DNA of 64,000 bases from Eretmocerus hayati (GCA_029851415.1 CM056742.1:55926454-55990453), one strand, 5' to 3'. Counted from the first letter of the stretch, positions 48,142 through 61,035 are shown. The notes: generated by a model not told the origin, from the letters alone. Program-made: numbers and translations.

Positions 48142-48610
48142 TTACTTTTTTAAATCAGAATTTTTGACTCCTGATTCTTTTTGTTCACTAATCCGATGTT
48201 GTTTTTCAAAATCAACAAGAAAGTAATCTTGTGATTCCCCGGAATTATCGATATTTCGTGTTCTGAGGCATTTTAACAAGAAATTCAGATTTTTGACCCG
48301 AAAAAATATATCTCGTCGCACAGAATTTTCGTGATCGGTCTGCAAATTTGTTTGGAGGTACTTTTTATAGTTTTGACCAAAATGTCGAATACTGTGGCGA
48401 TCGGGCGAGGGGGCTGCAAAGCAGTGGACAAAAATGGTCGGAAAATTTTTTGATTGAACAATTGATTACGCCACCGTTCCTAGATCGAAAAAATACATAT
48501 AATCTAGAACTTCAGTCCTGATCTTTCAGGTCAGACTTCAACATGAAGGCGGGACCTCCCCTTAAGTTTTCAAACTTTCGAGCAAATTGGTCGAATATTC
48601 AAAATATTTG
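47640..48610. repeat. Foldback element with nested inverted arms and a central (TA)n
   Basis: 47650-47880 pairs with 48350-48570 (GGTCCCACCC / GGCGGGACC, CGCCCGATCGCC / GGCGATCGGGCG). An inner pair, 47945-48065 with 48150-48305, surrounds (TA)n at 48112-48139. The arms are diverged by roughly a fifth. No transposase. Confidence 0.65.
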
Positions 48611-48859
48611 TGTGTAAAGCATTTCCGTTCAGATCATACCTATATAATCTAATTGGCAAAACTATGTTGAAGATTCTATCATAACTCTGAACGATCAAGA
48701 CACTTGTGTTTCATTGATACCGCTTTGGTTGAAATCCGAGGCCACGGCGAGGACGTACGGTAACTGGGCCCTATTTTTATTTTTTTGTTTTTTTGTTTTT
48801 TTTTTTCATTTTAATTTTTTTTGTTTTTTTTGTCATTTTAATTTTTTTTTTTTTTCATT
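48611..48859. repeat. T-rich low-complexity tract
   Basis: Runs of T with ATTTTAA interruptions at 48774-48880, just after the coiled-coil end of the minus-strand pseudogene. Confidence 0.7.
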
Positions 48860-50222
48860 TTAATTTTTTAGTTTTTGTTCCATTTGATTTCTTTTTTTCC
48901 CGTTTTCAAGGTTCTTCTGTGTTTCACGCAGTTCAGTTCTATGGTCATATTTCAGTTTTTTACTAAGTTGTCCAACTCTCGACATGACACTTTTTCGATG
49001 CTTGAACTTACGAGAACCTCTATCACAAGCTTGCGAATTCAAGGCTTTTACTGGACGTAGGCCTAATGCGCTGGCAGCCCAGAGTATTTTGGATATCATG
49101 CGAAACCTGATTACTCGAATCATCGCTATTGTCATCTTCGTCAGTCATGCCACCGTTGTCTACACGACCAACAAGACTTCGATTCTGTCCTACACTTGAC
49201 CGTAACCGAGATGCTGCTTGGGGTAACTGAGTTATGACTGACCTTCTTGATGGCGTGATTAGTCCAGCACAAGATATGTTTCCTGGTGCAGCATGGTTCT
49301 CAGTTGATTGGGTCGTTATTTCAGCTTGCGTTCCATCACTTTCCATCGGTAAACCAGAGATTCCAGACTCCCTCTCGATAACTTCTGCTATTGGCTCGAC
49401 CAATGGAGTTTCGTCAGTGCGTTGTTTCTTAGAACCATATCCTTGTTTCTCGTGATTAACAAAGTGCCTTTTGAAGTTGAATATGTTCCATGAACCCTGA
49501 GATGGTCTCTTGCAATCAAGTTTGAACTACTTATTGACGAAAATAGTCTTAGAACAACCTGGTTGAGGACACTTGAGTCTAGCCTCAATTCTATCATCTT
49601 GGGTGAGGGAAACGTTGATGAGAGTGGTTGGCACAAGATTCTTCTGTGTATCATTGTAAACATTGTCCATCATATTTTTACTTGACAATGCTTTCCTTAT
49701 CAATTTCACCTCATTTTCCTCAGTAAATTAATCTTTATTAAAATCTGGTCCAAAAGTATGCGCGTAATTTTTTTTGATTTTTTTTTATCCAAACTTGACC
49801 ATTTTATCTCAGAAATTTCTCTATCTTCCGATTCGTCGGTGACAAGGTGCAGGATTTTCTTAAGCACACCGATTTCGCCAGGACTGAGGTGAAAATTTTC
49901 TCGTGTGTCGCGTCCAAAATAGTTGGAAGCTTCCGGATCAGGGTGTCCGTTCTCTTCACCTTCAGCTGTGTCCGCAGGGCCGTTCCTCGCACGTTGCATC
50001 TCACAATCAGTTTTGACTCTCTCTCCACAAGCTTCTGATCGGACGTATTCGATAAACTGATCTGGGCCAAATCCATGCATTTCGACAAGATTTTTTAAGT
50101 TATCGCGGTGATCGATTCCCATCATCTTGAAGAGGTTTTTAATGTGCTGTTGCACCGTACCACCCAGTGGAGATTCAAGCAATTTCCAAAAGCCCTCTCT
50201 ATATGCTTCCGAAATCTCCATC
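48860..50222 (-). pseudogene. N-terminal part of a transposase-like protein, paralogue of 55169-58159
   Basis: Starts after an acceptor-like TTATAAG (exon from 50222). The first segment (EAYREGFWKLLESPLGGTVQ ... IKNLFKMMGIDHRDNLKNL) aligns with FWRVVEMELGHTVEPFIKNL at 55.2 kb. A shift of frame near 49720-49780 (possibly a small intron ending CTGAG) leads to ENEVKLIRKALSS and a C2H2-like finger: CPQPGC, then WNIFNFKRHFVNH. An in-frame TAG (49527-49529) lies between its Cys and His pairs. A further frameshift near 49030 gives a basic, coiled-coil-like end (SRVGQLSKKLKYDHRTELRE) to 48860. No transposase core follows. It is a broken gene or element end. Confidence 0.55.
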
Positions 50223-50612
50223 CTTATAATCCAAGGCACCGGACGAACCTAGAGAGATGGATTATACTGTACGTATCTTATCTGATGAAATTTCTATAAT
50301 GGATCCGATGCGACTGGTTCAATCCCCTGGTTCAGTGACGAATTCTCCTTGAAGAGATACGCAATTGAGTAGTAACTTATACGTTTTATCAACTCTCTTC
50401 TATAACACATGCACAACCAATTCATTAGCGAATACTGTTGAATGATTCGCCACCTAGTGGCTGGTCCAAGAAGTAAGTTCGTATCAATGAGGTTTATTTA
50501 GATTGGAGTTGCAAGATTGAGTCCGGTGCTGGTGATGTTGTAAATAGTACATTAAGGAATGATGCAAAGTCAACCCATTTCGAAGCAAATGAGTCTGTTG
50601 ACCAAGACCCAA
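50223..50612. other. Spacer before the second retrotransposon nest
   Basis: No gene or repeat recognised; ends at a GA run. Confidence 0.5.
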
Positions 50613-50623
50613 GTGAGAGAGAG

Positions 50624-50655
<32 letters not shown>
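50613..50655. repeat. (GA)n microsatellite
   Basis: GA repeat with one GATTGA interruption, followed directly by an R1-like 3' UTR. Confidence 0.9.
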
Positions 50656-50659
<4 letters not shown>

Positions 50660-50868
50660 GTGGATCTCTCCCTTGTCCAATGGCCGGCGCCAACGGAGAG
50701 GGAAGAGAGGGTTTACCCGGTTCGGATGGCCGTATCGATGCGGATTCCAGCCCGGGACTGTTGGGGAGGTGCTGGCCAGCCGTGTTTGGCTGACCGGTGC
50801 CTCTCCTTCGTACGTCGCAGCGTATTTGCCCTACAACCACCTTAAAAAAAAAAAAAAAAAAAAAAAAA
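50656..50868 (+). mobile_element. R1-like element truncated to its last ~190 bp
   Basis: From TTGGTGGATCTCTCCC to CAACCACCTTAAAA with a poly-A run; almost identical to 12427-12633. Flanked by GA on both sides. Confidence 0.85.
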
Positions 50869-50879
50869 GAGAGAGAGAA

Positions 50880-51325
50880 AACAGAAGAGGTCCAAAAAAC
50901 AGAAGAGGTCCAAATGGTTCCAAGAGGAACATGATGGACTGAAGAGGGAAGGAAGAAGAGCGAAGATCGAAGAAAGAAGAAAGAAGAATGAAGAATGAAG
51001 AGATGGAAGAAGATCGAAGGAAGGGAAACAACACCTGCGAGTCGTGAGAAGAGAGACGCTCGATCCTGAGCGCGAGATGCCGCCGGCCCTGAAGTAATGC
51101 TCACGCGGTGCCGGGGCCGGATTGGTAAGTTGGTGGATCTCTCCCTTGTCCAATGGCCGGCGCCAACGGAGAAGGAAGAGAGGGTTTACCCGGTTCGGAT
51201 GGCCGTATCGACGCGGATTCCAGCCCGGGACTGTTGGGGAGGTGCTGGCCAGCCGTGTTAGGCTGACCGGTGCCTCTCCTTCGTACGTCGCAGCGTATTC
51301 GCCCTACAACCACCTTAAAAAAAAA

Positions 51326-51334
<9 letters not shown>
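50880..51334 (+). mobile_element. R1-like element truncated to its 3' UTR
   Basis: About 435 bp plus poly-A, starting at ACAGAAGAGGTCCAAA (doubled at the junction) and matching 12199-12633. The previous R1 tail and a short GA run precede it, and GA follows. Confidence 0.85.

Positions 51335-51391
<57 letters not shown>
51335..51391. repeat. (GA)n passing into (GATA)n
   Basis: About 28 bp of GA then seven GATA units. The GATA units are the 3' tail of the minus-strand CR1 copy. Confidence 0.9.
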
Positions 51392-51395
<4 letters not shown>

Positions 51396-54300
51396 CCTTT
51401 ATTCGCCCGAGGGCAAAATTGAAAAATACAGTGGCATATGTCACATATGTTACACCTACATAATAAATATATAAAAAGTATAAATAATTGTCTTTTTGGT
51501 CATGGAATATTAGGATTATCACAGAAAGTGACTAGTCATTTTAAGGCATCGAGAGATGCATAAAAGTCAGGAAGAGAATGATAAAATACATTTCCATATA
51601 TATATATCAGTGTTCACAAGAACGATCGAGGAGAGAGGACATTCTCACGTAGAAAGGCATATAAAGGCTTGGGCCAGCAGAAATATCACAGGAATTACAA
51701 TTCAGTGGCGAAGTAGCCACGTATAACTCTTTGAAAAAGGAGACGCCGGTTGAAAAGAGCCCAAGCCTATCACAGTTTAGAGATTAAAATAATGCCTCCT
51801 CTCCACATCAATCCTCTGAGAAGACTGAGTCAGAAGGAAATCTTTTAAGGCCTCTTTGAATACTGATATTTTCCTCAGTTCCCGAAAGCCCGGAGGGAGA
51901 AAGTTCCACAGATGAGCACATTGAGCCTGGAATGATCTTCTTCCGTACTCAAGTCTCATATTGGGAACCTTGAGTACCCGCTCTTCTGCATCACCACGTG
52001 CGGGGCGTTCAGATTGGTACCTGGTGAACATCGCAGCTAGGTAGCCAGGTTCTCCAAGATGCATGATCTTATGCATTAAAAGTGCTGCGAAGTACATTCT
52101 CCGCGAATCAGTACGTAACCAACCCAAACGCTCCCTAAACGGGGTGATGTGCTCGTCTCTCCTAAGATCAAAAATGTACCTCACACATGAATTGCTCAGT
52201 CGCTGTATCCGTTGCCGCTGTTCGTCCGTGGCGTCGAGGTACACGACTGTGCAATAATCTAAATGCGGTTGAACTAATGACTCGACTAGGCGAATTCGGA
52301 GAGGTCTGGTGATACACGCCCTAAAAAACCGCAATCCGTATAGGGCTCTATTCACTTTCTTAGTTACTTGGTCGATGTGCGGTTTCCACGTCAGTTCACT
52401 GTCAAGTGTAACACCAAGACTCACGACCGTGTCGCTAAACGGAATAAACTTTCCTTCCTGTATCTCAACTCCTGGCGAGTCCATTCTCTTCAGGTCTTTG
52501 ATATTCCTCTCAGAGCTGAAGAAGATTGCCTTGGTCTTGCCAGCGTTGAGACGCAGGCCGGAAATTCTGGCCCATTCAGCAATTAGTCGTCCTACTTCCC
52601 CTAGCCGAGTGATGCCTTGCTTGATCTTAGTTTTCTCGACTTGGAGATAAATTTGAAGATCATCCGCATAGAATAGATGATATACCGACTTTCCATCTAG
52701 CAAACCAGGTAAGTCATTAACATACAAGCTGAAGAGTAAAGGCCCGAGAACGGATCCCTGTGGAACACCCAGATTGGTTTCGAGCCAATCAGAACTACCG
52801 GATTTTGAAGTGACTATTTGGGTGCGGCCTTGTAAGTATGATTTCATCCACAGGAGTGCCGACCTTGAGAATCCAAGGTTTCGGAGCTACCTCAACAGCT
52901 TTGACGGTGTTATTGTGTCGAAGGCTTTGCTAAAGTCGAATAGTAGGAGTAAGGTGATCTTCTTCCTATCAATGCCTACTCTGATGTCATCCGTCAACTT
53001 TAGCAAAGCTGTCTGGGTGCTGTGGTGTTGCCTAAAACCAGTCTGGAAGCGATCAAGAAGTTTCTCTACTTTCAAATACTCCGTGATTTGGTCGTGTGCA
53101 ATCTTTTCCAGAACCTTGGAAAGGAAGCACAGCAGCGCTATGGGACGGAAGTCCGAGACCGTTGATGGAGCTACAGTCTTTTTCAATGCAATCAGCTGCG
53201 CTTGCTTCCAAGCCTCAGAAAAAACGCTATGAGCGAAAGAGGAATTGAAAATATGTACAATAAGATCACCAACTGCCGGAAAAGCCTTCGCGATCGCGCT
53301 CTGGGGGATCCCATCCATCCCACGGGCCTGTGAGGAGGAATGTTTAATAGCAAGGACTACATTGTTGAAATTTGTGGGCTTAAATTTAAACCCCTCCTCC
53401 GGTGCAGAGTTAATATCGTCCATTGCTTCATTGATATTTTCGTGAGGCGAAACGGAAACCCCCGCAAAGTGAGCGTTCAGCTCATCCGGTGTGAAACCGT
53501 GGAGTTCCTCCTCTTTGCTCTTGGGCAAGAGGCCGAGATTGCGCATCTCCTTCCAGATGTTCTTGTTCTGATCAAGAGCGTCTGAAAGATGGTTTTGAAG
53601 GAAGGAATTACGTTCTTGCTCAATGCGCAGATCGACCTCTTCGCTAAGCCGAAAGTACTCATTTTGAAGCTCAGGACACTTGCGCTGGTTGCGTTGCATG
53701 CGCTCCCAGCGCCTGTGCGTCGCGTTTCGCTTATTCATGAGCACCCTCAACTCAGGACCAATCCAAGGAGCATCATTTTTACGCGGGTTTGTAGTTTTTC
53801 CCGGTGCTAGTTCATCTAAAACAATTTTTAAATTTTCATTCAAGCAGTGAATTGCGTCTTCCAAACTGGTTTCGGCATTTTCAAGAGCTGTCCAGTCACA
53901 GCGAAGCAGACGGTCATTCAATATCTCCGGGATGATGTTACGAAAATCTCTATACTTGAAGGAATTTTTTGGCGGAGTAGGGGTAAAGACGTTGATGGTG
54001 ACGTCAATGACCGAGTGCCCCCCGAAACTGGGCAGGTGTCTGTTCTGAAAGTCAGTTATGGTGTCGTTGTCATCTACATAAATGTGATCAATCCATGTAT
54101 GAGATACATTGGGGTTGTGCTGATGAGTCGGGCCATGCTGCACTATCTGCAAGGCGAGTTCTTCTGTCAGTGCAGTCAGTGTCTTGGTGTCGGGATGAGC
54201 AGTATCCAACAAGTCAGCGTTCAGATCACCCATAATGATTTTGTGACTGTAATCTCCACACAGCCGGCGTAACAAGCCAAACAGCCCATCATCCTTCTGC

Positions 54301-54626
54301 ATGGCGATTTTTGGGGGTCTATAGATTACCGCGACTAGTGTTGGGGGTGAGCCACCTTGTTGTACGCTACAGAAAAGAAATTCAGGCACGCCAGGTTTCC
54401 CCGGCCCAAAAGTATTCGACGAAACTAACTTCTCAATTTTGAAGTCATTGCGCACATACAAGGCAACTCCTCCACCCTCTCTGTTGCGATCTTGTCGCAA
54501 CAACGAAAAACCTGGAATCTGAACGAGACTGTCATCCACATACTCATCTAGCTTCGACTCGGCCACCCCAAATAGATGATAGGAGGGATCGTTAGTGACG
54601 AGCAAGCGTAGATGCTCAATCTTATC
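51392..54626 (-). mobile_element. 5'-truncated CR1/L2-like element, nearly identical to the 4919-10652 copy
   Basis: Contains the complete 3' UTR and almost all of ORF2; the 5' end is cut at the GA run after CTCAATCTTATCT. It lacks the MITE and so shows the empty site. It also lacks the A-rich run in the 3' UTR. Confidence 0.95.
51777..54626 (-). pseudogene. ORF2 endonuclease/reverse transcriptase with one nonsense codon
   Basis: About 949 codons in a single frame, interrupted only by TAG at 52887-52889, where the sister copy has AAG (Lys) in KLLRKLRNLGF. It has the endonuclease motifs (FGVAESKLDE, MGDLNAD, GHSVIDV), the RT box FYADD and the same C-terminus as the sister copy. The first residues of the endonuclease domain are lost at the 5' truncation. 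The high identity to the sister copy and the single defect point to a recent insertion. Confidence 0.95.
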
Positions 54627-54627
54627 T

Positions 54628-54671
<44 letters not shown>
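54627..54671. repeat. (GA)n microsatellite at the 5' end of the CR1 copy
   Basis: A pure GA run of about 44 bp, so this CR1 copy too has GA on both sides. Confidence 0.95.
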
Positions 54672-54673
<2 letters not shown>

Positions 54674-55168
54674 TGTGACGGGCCATAGTATGAAATAACA
54701 TTTTATGAAATAACCATGTCCGATAAATGTCGAGGCTAAGTCCTGATGCGGGAGTTAGTAAATATCAAGATACATGCTCATACTTTATTCTCTTTTCTAA
54801 AGACACGATACCGGCTCAACCATAACAGAAAAGACTACAAATTATTTTATCATTCGTTGTGAAATTTTGACTCTAAGCGAAAGTAATTAATAGCCCACTC
54901 CTACGAGTTCGGCATGGCAGTCCTCAAAATAGCCGAAAATTTCCATTATTAAATGTCCACGGCCACTACTGACCTACACGATAGCAAAATTGTGAGCCCT
55001 TGTTGAAGGTCTTACAAAAGATTCCGTGATACAACATAAATTCATCAAAATTTACATGGGGTTTAACTATTATCGTTCACGCAAACCTCATACTTGACCA
55101 CATGCCGTTCCTTGACACATGTGCTTCACTTACTCTTATTATTTCCAATTCTTATCTTATGATTGCAG
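54672..55168. other. Spacer or intron upstream of the transposase-like pseudogene
   Basis: No coding frame recognised. It ends in a pyrimidine-rich tract and a 3' splice site TTATGATTGCAG at 55161-55168. Confidence 0.5.
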
Positions 55169-58159
55169 GAAAGAGATTGGCGATGAGTCTAGCGAAGAGT
55201 GTTCATCATATCATTTCTGGAGAGTGGTTGAGATGGAACTGGGTCACACGGTGGAACCTTTCATCAAGAATTTATTAAGGATGAAAAATTTAGATAATCA
55301 CACTATTTTGAAATTGCATGATAATACCCTCATCGATCAGCTGGAGAAATTTGTGAAATCTGAAGAATACATGAATAGGATAGCTGATGGTGTTGTACAT
55401 CAAATTCTTAAGGAGCACTTTGGAACATTTGCTAGAACGCCTTCCATCAAGTTTACTTTCTCTTTCATGGAGAAACATTTAATTCAAAGGATTATCAAGC
55501 TTAGTAAAGAAAAAGATGATGAATTTTGGTTGCATCCCATAAAAAATAGTTCCGAAAGTAGTCTGAAACGGCCATGCGATGGAATTGATACACTCGTAAA
55601 AATTAATGAGAGCAACAGCATCGGTGTACATTCAGATGTGAGACGGCTCTACAGACAGATCGACAATGTCTCTAGGAACTATCAGTATAACAGTCAAAAA
55701 AGTGATAAAAGCTCACACGGTTCCAGTTTCATCAGTGCGATGCTCCAGTCCCTTGAAAATAACTCCAAAGTGAATAAGGAAAATCGCCGATACGAGAAAA
55801 CACTCCAAATGTTGGCAGCTTATATTTACATGTTGGGAGGACGCTGTTTGTATGAATTTATGGCTGGAAATTTCCCCGTACCCTCTGTAAGAACTGTAGA
55901 GAGTTACGTCCAAGAATCGCCACCGATTTATGAGGGAGAATTTAGATCCAAGGAACTGAAAAAAATCTTGGAAGTGAAGAATCTTACCAGAACTGTCTTC
56001 ATCTCGGAGGATGAGACGGTTCTCGTCCCTAAAGTTATGTATGATTCGAGAGTCAACGAGTTGGTTGGATTTGTCTTACCTACTGATGGAAATTCTATGC
56101 TAATCTCTCATCAATTCAAAGCTACATCGATGAGAAAAATGCAGGATATTTTCAGAGATAATAAACGCTCAACCCATTTGCATGTGTACATGGCTCAACC
56201 TATCCAAGCAGATGCACCTTCATTTTGTTTCACTCATGTTTGGCACGGATGGTAGATTCACGGCTGAGGATTGTGATAAACGATGGAATTACATATCTAA
56301 AGAACTTGAGAAAAAAGGAATACCAGTTCTAGGTTATTCTGCAGACGGAGACACAAAATGTCTGAAAGCCATGCGGTACAGGTCTGGACTAGGAGATCAA
56401 ACGAATGAGCTGGTTCCAGGTCCGGTGGATGAGGACTACAAAATTGAGGGATTTAATGCAAATTATTTCCCTAAGGAGGTGTATATTGAAGATACTGTAC
56501 ACGTGTTGGTGAGATTGAAGACGAGATTGTTGAAGGTATCCATTCTTTTACCTATAGGTGATTACTCAATCTCTGCGTCACATTTGAAATTTCTAGAGAA
56601 ATATTTCACCAAAGACCAGCATCTATTGACACCTAGTGATTTCGAAAGCAGAGGTAAAATGAAATTTAAATCTGCTATAAAAATGTGCGATCCGAGAGTT
56701 ATTAAACTACTCAAAAAAGTACCAGGAAGCGAGGGCACTCAAGCTTACTTGAAATTGATGAATTTTGTAGCTCTTTCTTTTCTGTCAAGTGAATTGAATC
56801 CTCTCATGAGAGCATATTGTATCTGGTACAGTGCATTTTTCTTACGATATTGGCGACAGTGGCTATCCAGCAAAAATAATAAATTCACTGTTGAAAGCAA
56901 TTTTTTATCTGATAACACATATCTGTGCATTGAATTGAATGCTCATGGTATGACGAACCTATTAATGAAACAATTAGAAAATGACCCGCAGCAAGTCAAG
57001 TTACTTCCGTGGCAAAATAGTAGTCAGCCATGCGAGGGGTTCTTTTGCACTCTTCGACTTTATTCTTCTACTTTTGCTATGGCAGTGAATTGTAGTACCC
57101 TCGAGGTTAGTCGAAAAAGTCAACGTCTGCAATTCATAGGCGACATTCAGGCTCATGATTTCTCCAAAAATGGTCACGCAATCAACTTTCCAAGAACCAC
57201 GAATCTTAATGCATCGTTTGAAAAACTACATTCAATGAAGCTTTGCGTTGACTTGGACAAAGAAGAAATGTTTAACTGTGAACTCGCTCTATCATCACTC
57301 CGCGGAGTCATCAAGAGAGCTAAAGAGGATGCTTTCAAGTGTATAACTAGATTGGGGGTCACAGAAGTTGCGATTGGAGATGCTCTCACCCTTCACGTGA
57401 AGCCAACTCACATGGAGTCTGGCGTTGATCGAGATGTCGATGAAGATAATTCGGACCCTGGTATCGATATCAATGATGCGTATGAGCTCTCGGGTCTCTT
57501 ACTCGAAAGAGAAGAAATTGATGACAACTCTGGACGGTATAAAAGATCCTCTTCAGTTGGAAGATTATTCTGCTCAACATCCCGAAGTCAAAGAAGATGA
57601 CCCCTGGGTTTTCGTTGATGATGGGAGTGGATCACCAAAAATAGTGCGTAAATCCTCAATTTGCTATTATTTGGAACAGAATTGTGAAAAAATCAGTTCT
57701 GACCGTTGTCTGCGCGTGCAACAATCAGAAATTGATAAGAAAGCTAAAGGATTTCAACGGTCGGAAGTAATCAAGGTTGGGAAGCTGGACAAGATTTGTA
57801 TCTTTGATTGGTGTGTGTTCAAAGAGCCTGATACTGAGAAATGCCTAATTGGTCACGTGCTCAGTTTTGCTTATCTTGACCAAGGAGTCTGGAGGGATAC
57901 CGAATTTTCTAAGGACTTCCTTCAGGTAACGAGAAATGTCGCACCCAATGCTGTTGAAAAAACTATTGGTGTACATTGTACTTGGTACACCATTAATCGA
58001 AATATGACTTTGAAACATTACAAAAAGTTTTTACCGGGTTATTTCTTCTTAAACTCATATAAATCAACAATACCTTTGCCCGAATTTGGGAAGAATGGCA
58101 CTACCAAAATTCCTCAGAGTGTTTACATTGAGATAAAAGATGCCATGAGAAAGAATTAA
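55169..58159 (+). pseudogene. Transposase-like protein with RNase H-type core, two frameshifts
   Basis: About 990 codons in three frames. Part 1 (to about 56230): N-terminal helical domain (FWRVVEMELGHTVEPFIKNL), TPSIKFTFSF segment, SLENNSKVNKENRRYEKTLQ, then the putative first catalytic acid in FISEDETVLVPKVMYDSRV and YMAQPIQADAPSFCF. A one-base shift at about 56227-56236 leads to part 2 (to about 57530): MFGTDGRF, the second acid in GYSADGDTK, YIEDTVHVLVRLKTRLLK, RAYCIWYSAFFLRYWRQW, LCIELNAHGM, LPWQNSSQPCEGFF. A second one-base shift near 57500-57540 leads to part 3: DPWVFVDDGSG, SSDRCLRVQQ, ending at 58159. I recall intact relatives with this motif order in cnidarians and insects, all uncharacterised. 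A DDE-type transposase fold is inferred, not shown. Confidence 0.7.
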
Positions 58160-58412
58160 AGAATCCCACTTCCAAAGCAGTCGAAGTTAAGAAATCAATC
58201 ACGTGTGAAGGACGGGAAGGTTCAATGTTAAGGGAGAAAAAAAATTCCTGTGGGGTGTGATTGTTACCCCAAGGATCATGCCCCAGAAGGAATCAGAATT
58301 TTTCGTCGGTGGATTGTAGAATATAGTCATTCCTTTGATTTTTCCATTATGAATGGTAGGTAAAAAAAAGGTCTCGTCGAGGGTCTCGTTCTCGGCCCTT
58401 TCTTGTCTCTAG
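58160..58412. other. 3' flank of the pseudogene
   Basis: No gene recognised; a few A-rich runs only. Confidence 0.4.
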
Positions 58413-58745
58413 TGTGGTTTCACCGTAATAAGTCGCAGGGGCCGATTTTTATCGAAAAAAGGTGACGAATAGTTTTTTGTAAGTCTTCCGAAACTGTGCA
58501 AGATCATAAGCTCACATTTGTCCATGAGGATCAGCCACTGTGAGATTCTCAGATAAATTAAAAATATTGTTGGAGCTTCTTGCATTTTTTTCTGAAGTTT
58601 TTCCAATCACGCAAAGTGGATCCACTTTTTTGGTATATGTGGGCACATGGTTCTATAGATTTCTGGAAAGCCTACAAAAAACTGTCCTACATATTTTACG
58701 ATAAAACTCGTCCCTTCCGAATCATCACGGGGAAACCACGAATAA
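58413..58745. repeat. Diverged foldback repeat (about 330 bp)
   Basis: GTGGTTTCACCGTAATAAG at the left and the inverse of GTGGTTTCCCCGTGATGATT at the right, with matching inner segments (TTTTATCG, AGTTTTTTGTA). No target duplication is clear. Confidence 0.55.
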
Positions 58746-59169
58746 ACAACACCCGCGAAAAAGATCATTTTTATATGTCATTTATAGTAGAAAAATAAAA
58801 AGATTAAATTATTTTATAATTCACCGACGAAATTTTTTTATTATTTTTGGAGAATGATCCCGAAGGTACCTAGAATCACACCGAATAGGAATTTTTTCCT
58901 GGACCTCCAACTTCCTCGCCCTTCATACCCACCGTAGAATGGTATATGTATACTGTGTGTAATATAGTATGAATTGTTCCAAAGTTGGCTCAAGAACCAT
59001 TTAGTATCAGTCAAACTATGACCACAGATGTGTTTTCAAAGTTCCCCCTTGAGTGGAACTAACAATAGGTATTACTTATGAAATAATTCAGGAATGATAG
59101 AATTAAGACTCGCAGTTTTTGAGAGCTGTGCTCATAGGATTGGTAATATAACGTGTTTCATCAATGCTT
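58746..59169. other. No gene recognised
   Basis: AT-rich DNA without domain-bearing frames. Confidence 0.4.
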
Positions 59170-61035
59170 ATGAGAGGTTCTACAGAACTTTTGACATTAG
59201 GCGTACTGCACGCTATCTCTGAACCTTCAAAAGATTATCAAAGTGTCGGAGTTGATTTGAATAGGTTCGATGGCCTCGGAATGTGTACTCTATTCGCTGT
59301 TCTGTCAAAAGAATCTGTTTATCCACAGCACGGCCCGCAACCCTCATTCTGTGGGTATCTCTTAGCGTACTCGCGCCGTTTTTTTATTTCTTCAGTCTGC
59401 TGCAAAAATAACATTGCTCGAAAAATTCTGCCAAAATTCAGTGACATTTGAGGCACCCTATATATTGAGAAAAGATTGGTTTCAGACGCGTGCCTCCAAC
59501 GTGGCGTTCATAAACAAACGTCGAAGTCGCGTAACCGTGTTTTCACGAAAAGTTGAGATCTCCCGTACTGAGCTTATAAAAAAAATAACATTCGCGATAG
59601 TTACATGATCGAAACGGATTTCAATAGCTTGAAACAACACCAATAATATCCCGTTTGGTTTGGGTGCGTGCGACCAATTGCATTCAAATGATAGCATCAA
59701 GAAGATGGGTCAGTTCATGCGCCCACTCGACTCAAAATGGTCAAATTTCCACGGCACGAGGGGGAGAAGGGGGGCACGCTCCTGGACTGTTTTGCCCATT
59801 TTTCTCCACCTATTTTTGAACAATATCCCATAGTTTTCATGTCCTGATATGGAATGTTATTTGAGTGAGAAGCATTACAAGAATTGTATCGAAGGGGTCG
59901 ATGTGATCGAGCCCGTCTCAGCACTTCTATGAAGTTGCAATCGCTCATATCATCTTGGAAACAGATTAATCACACCAGAGAACCCATTCTACCTTCAAAT
60001 GCCACCATAGACTTTATTAAAAAATTTTACGGTCAATTCAAGAATTACGGACGAGGCGCCAGATCTTGAGCAGAAGGAATTTCAGAGCTCCGGCTTGTCG
60101 TACAGGCTTATCAAACATAGACACAGCATTACGCTGTAGATGTGTATGTTTGTACTCACCGGTAAACATTGTAGAGAATTTTGGACGACTGTGTACGGCA
60201 GGGGGGGGCTTGTAGTTATTCGCGCAACTAGTTGTTTCCTGATTCTGAGCTCTACTATCAATATCGGTTTCGGGAATTTGACGACAACTCTGTGCAAATC
60301 GACTATTATAACCATTTTGAGAGGATTTTAAAATTAGATACATGGGAAATAGCTTGCGTGGTGCTAGATCGTCGATTGTGACAGGATATTCAATATTATT
60401 GATTCATGGAAAATAGTGAAAACAATGCTCGAGTCAATAGGGAAAAATCGAGACTTAAACGAGAGGAGCAAGAGGAGCAATTGGAGAAGAAAAAAGAAAA
60501 AAAATAGCATTTGCCATATCTTCTTAAAATATGGAGCTCTACCTCGTGATTATCACTACTCTCGCCATCAGCACCACCCATATACTGTCGATCGAAAAAC
60601 ACTCTGGGACCTTAGTATTCAAATATATATATTATCACGATCCCGAATCATACAAAGACGCGTTGGAATGATTCTAGTTTCCAGAGCCATTTTCCTTGAA
60701 TACCCCTCGTGGTGTAATAACGAGCTGGCGAGGCAGAAAAATCGTTGCTTTTCAGTCAGAATTACTCAAAAATCTGACCGATAACCACATCTAGCAGTGC
60801 GCGAATGATCCGATGGGTTTACATTCGACTGAGAGTATCTAAAAGTCCTTTGGACGTCTGTAAACGTTTCTGGTTGGTACAGAAATAACATTCCCCCAAA
60901 TTAATGGGCACGCACTTTTCCACTCCTTTTTGAGGTTTTAGTTACCACTCAAATTGATTCCAGACGCGTGCCATGAAAAAAAAATTTCATTCTGCAGTAA
61001 CCCAAATGTCAAAAGTTCTGTAGAACCTCTCTTAT
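59170..61035. repeat. Remnant bounded by inverted AGAGGTTCTACAGAACTTTT repeats
   Basis: A 26-bp segment at about 59173-59198 recurs exactly inverted at about 61005-61030, and similarity continues weakly on both sides of it. The interior holds a possible exon (60160-60343) but no transposase. Confidence 0.45.
60160..60343 (-). CDS. Possible internal exon ending at a consensus 5' splice site
   Basis: About 61 codons on the minus strand, polar and Gln/Ser/Pro-rich (SSQNGYNSRFAQSCRQIPET, PPPAVHSRPKFSTMF), ending TTTACCG directly before GTGAGTACA (60159 downwards). No upstream acceptor is certain and no family is recognised. It may be a host exon or chance. Confidence 0.3.
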
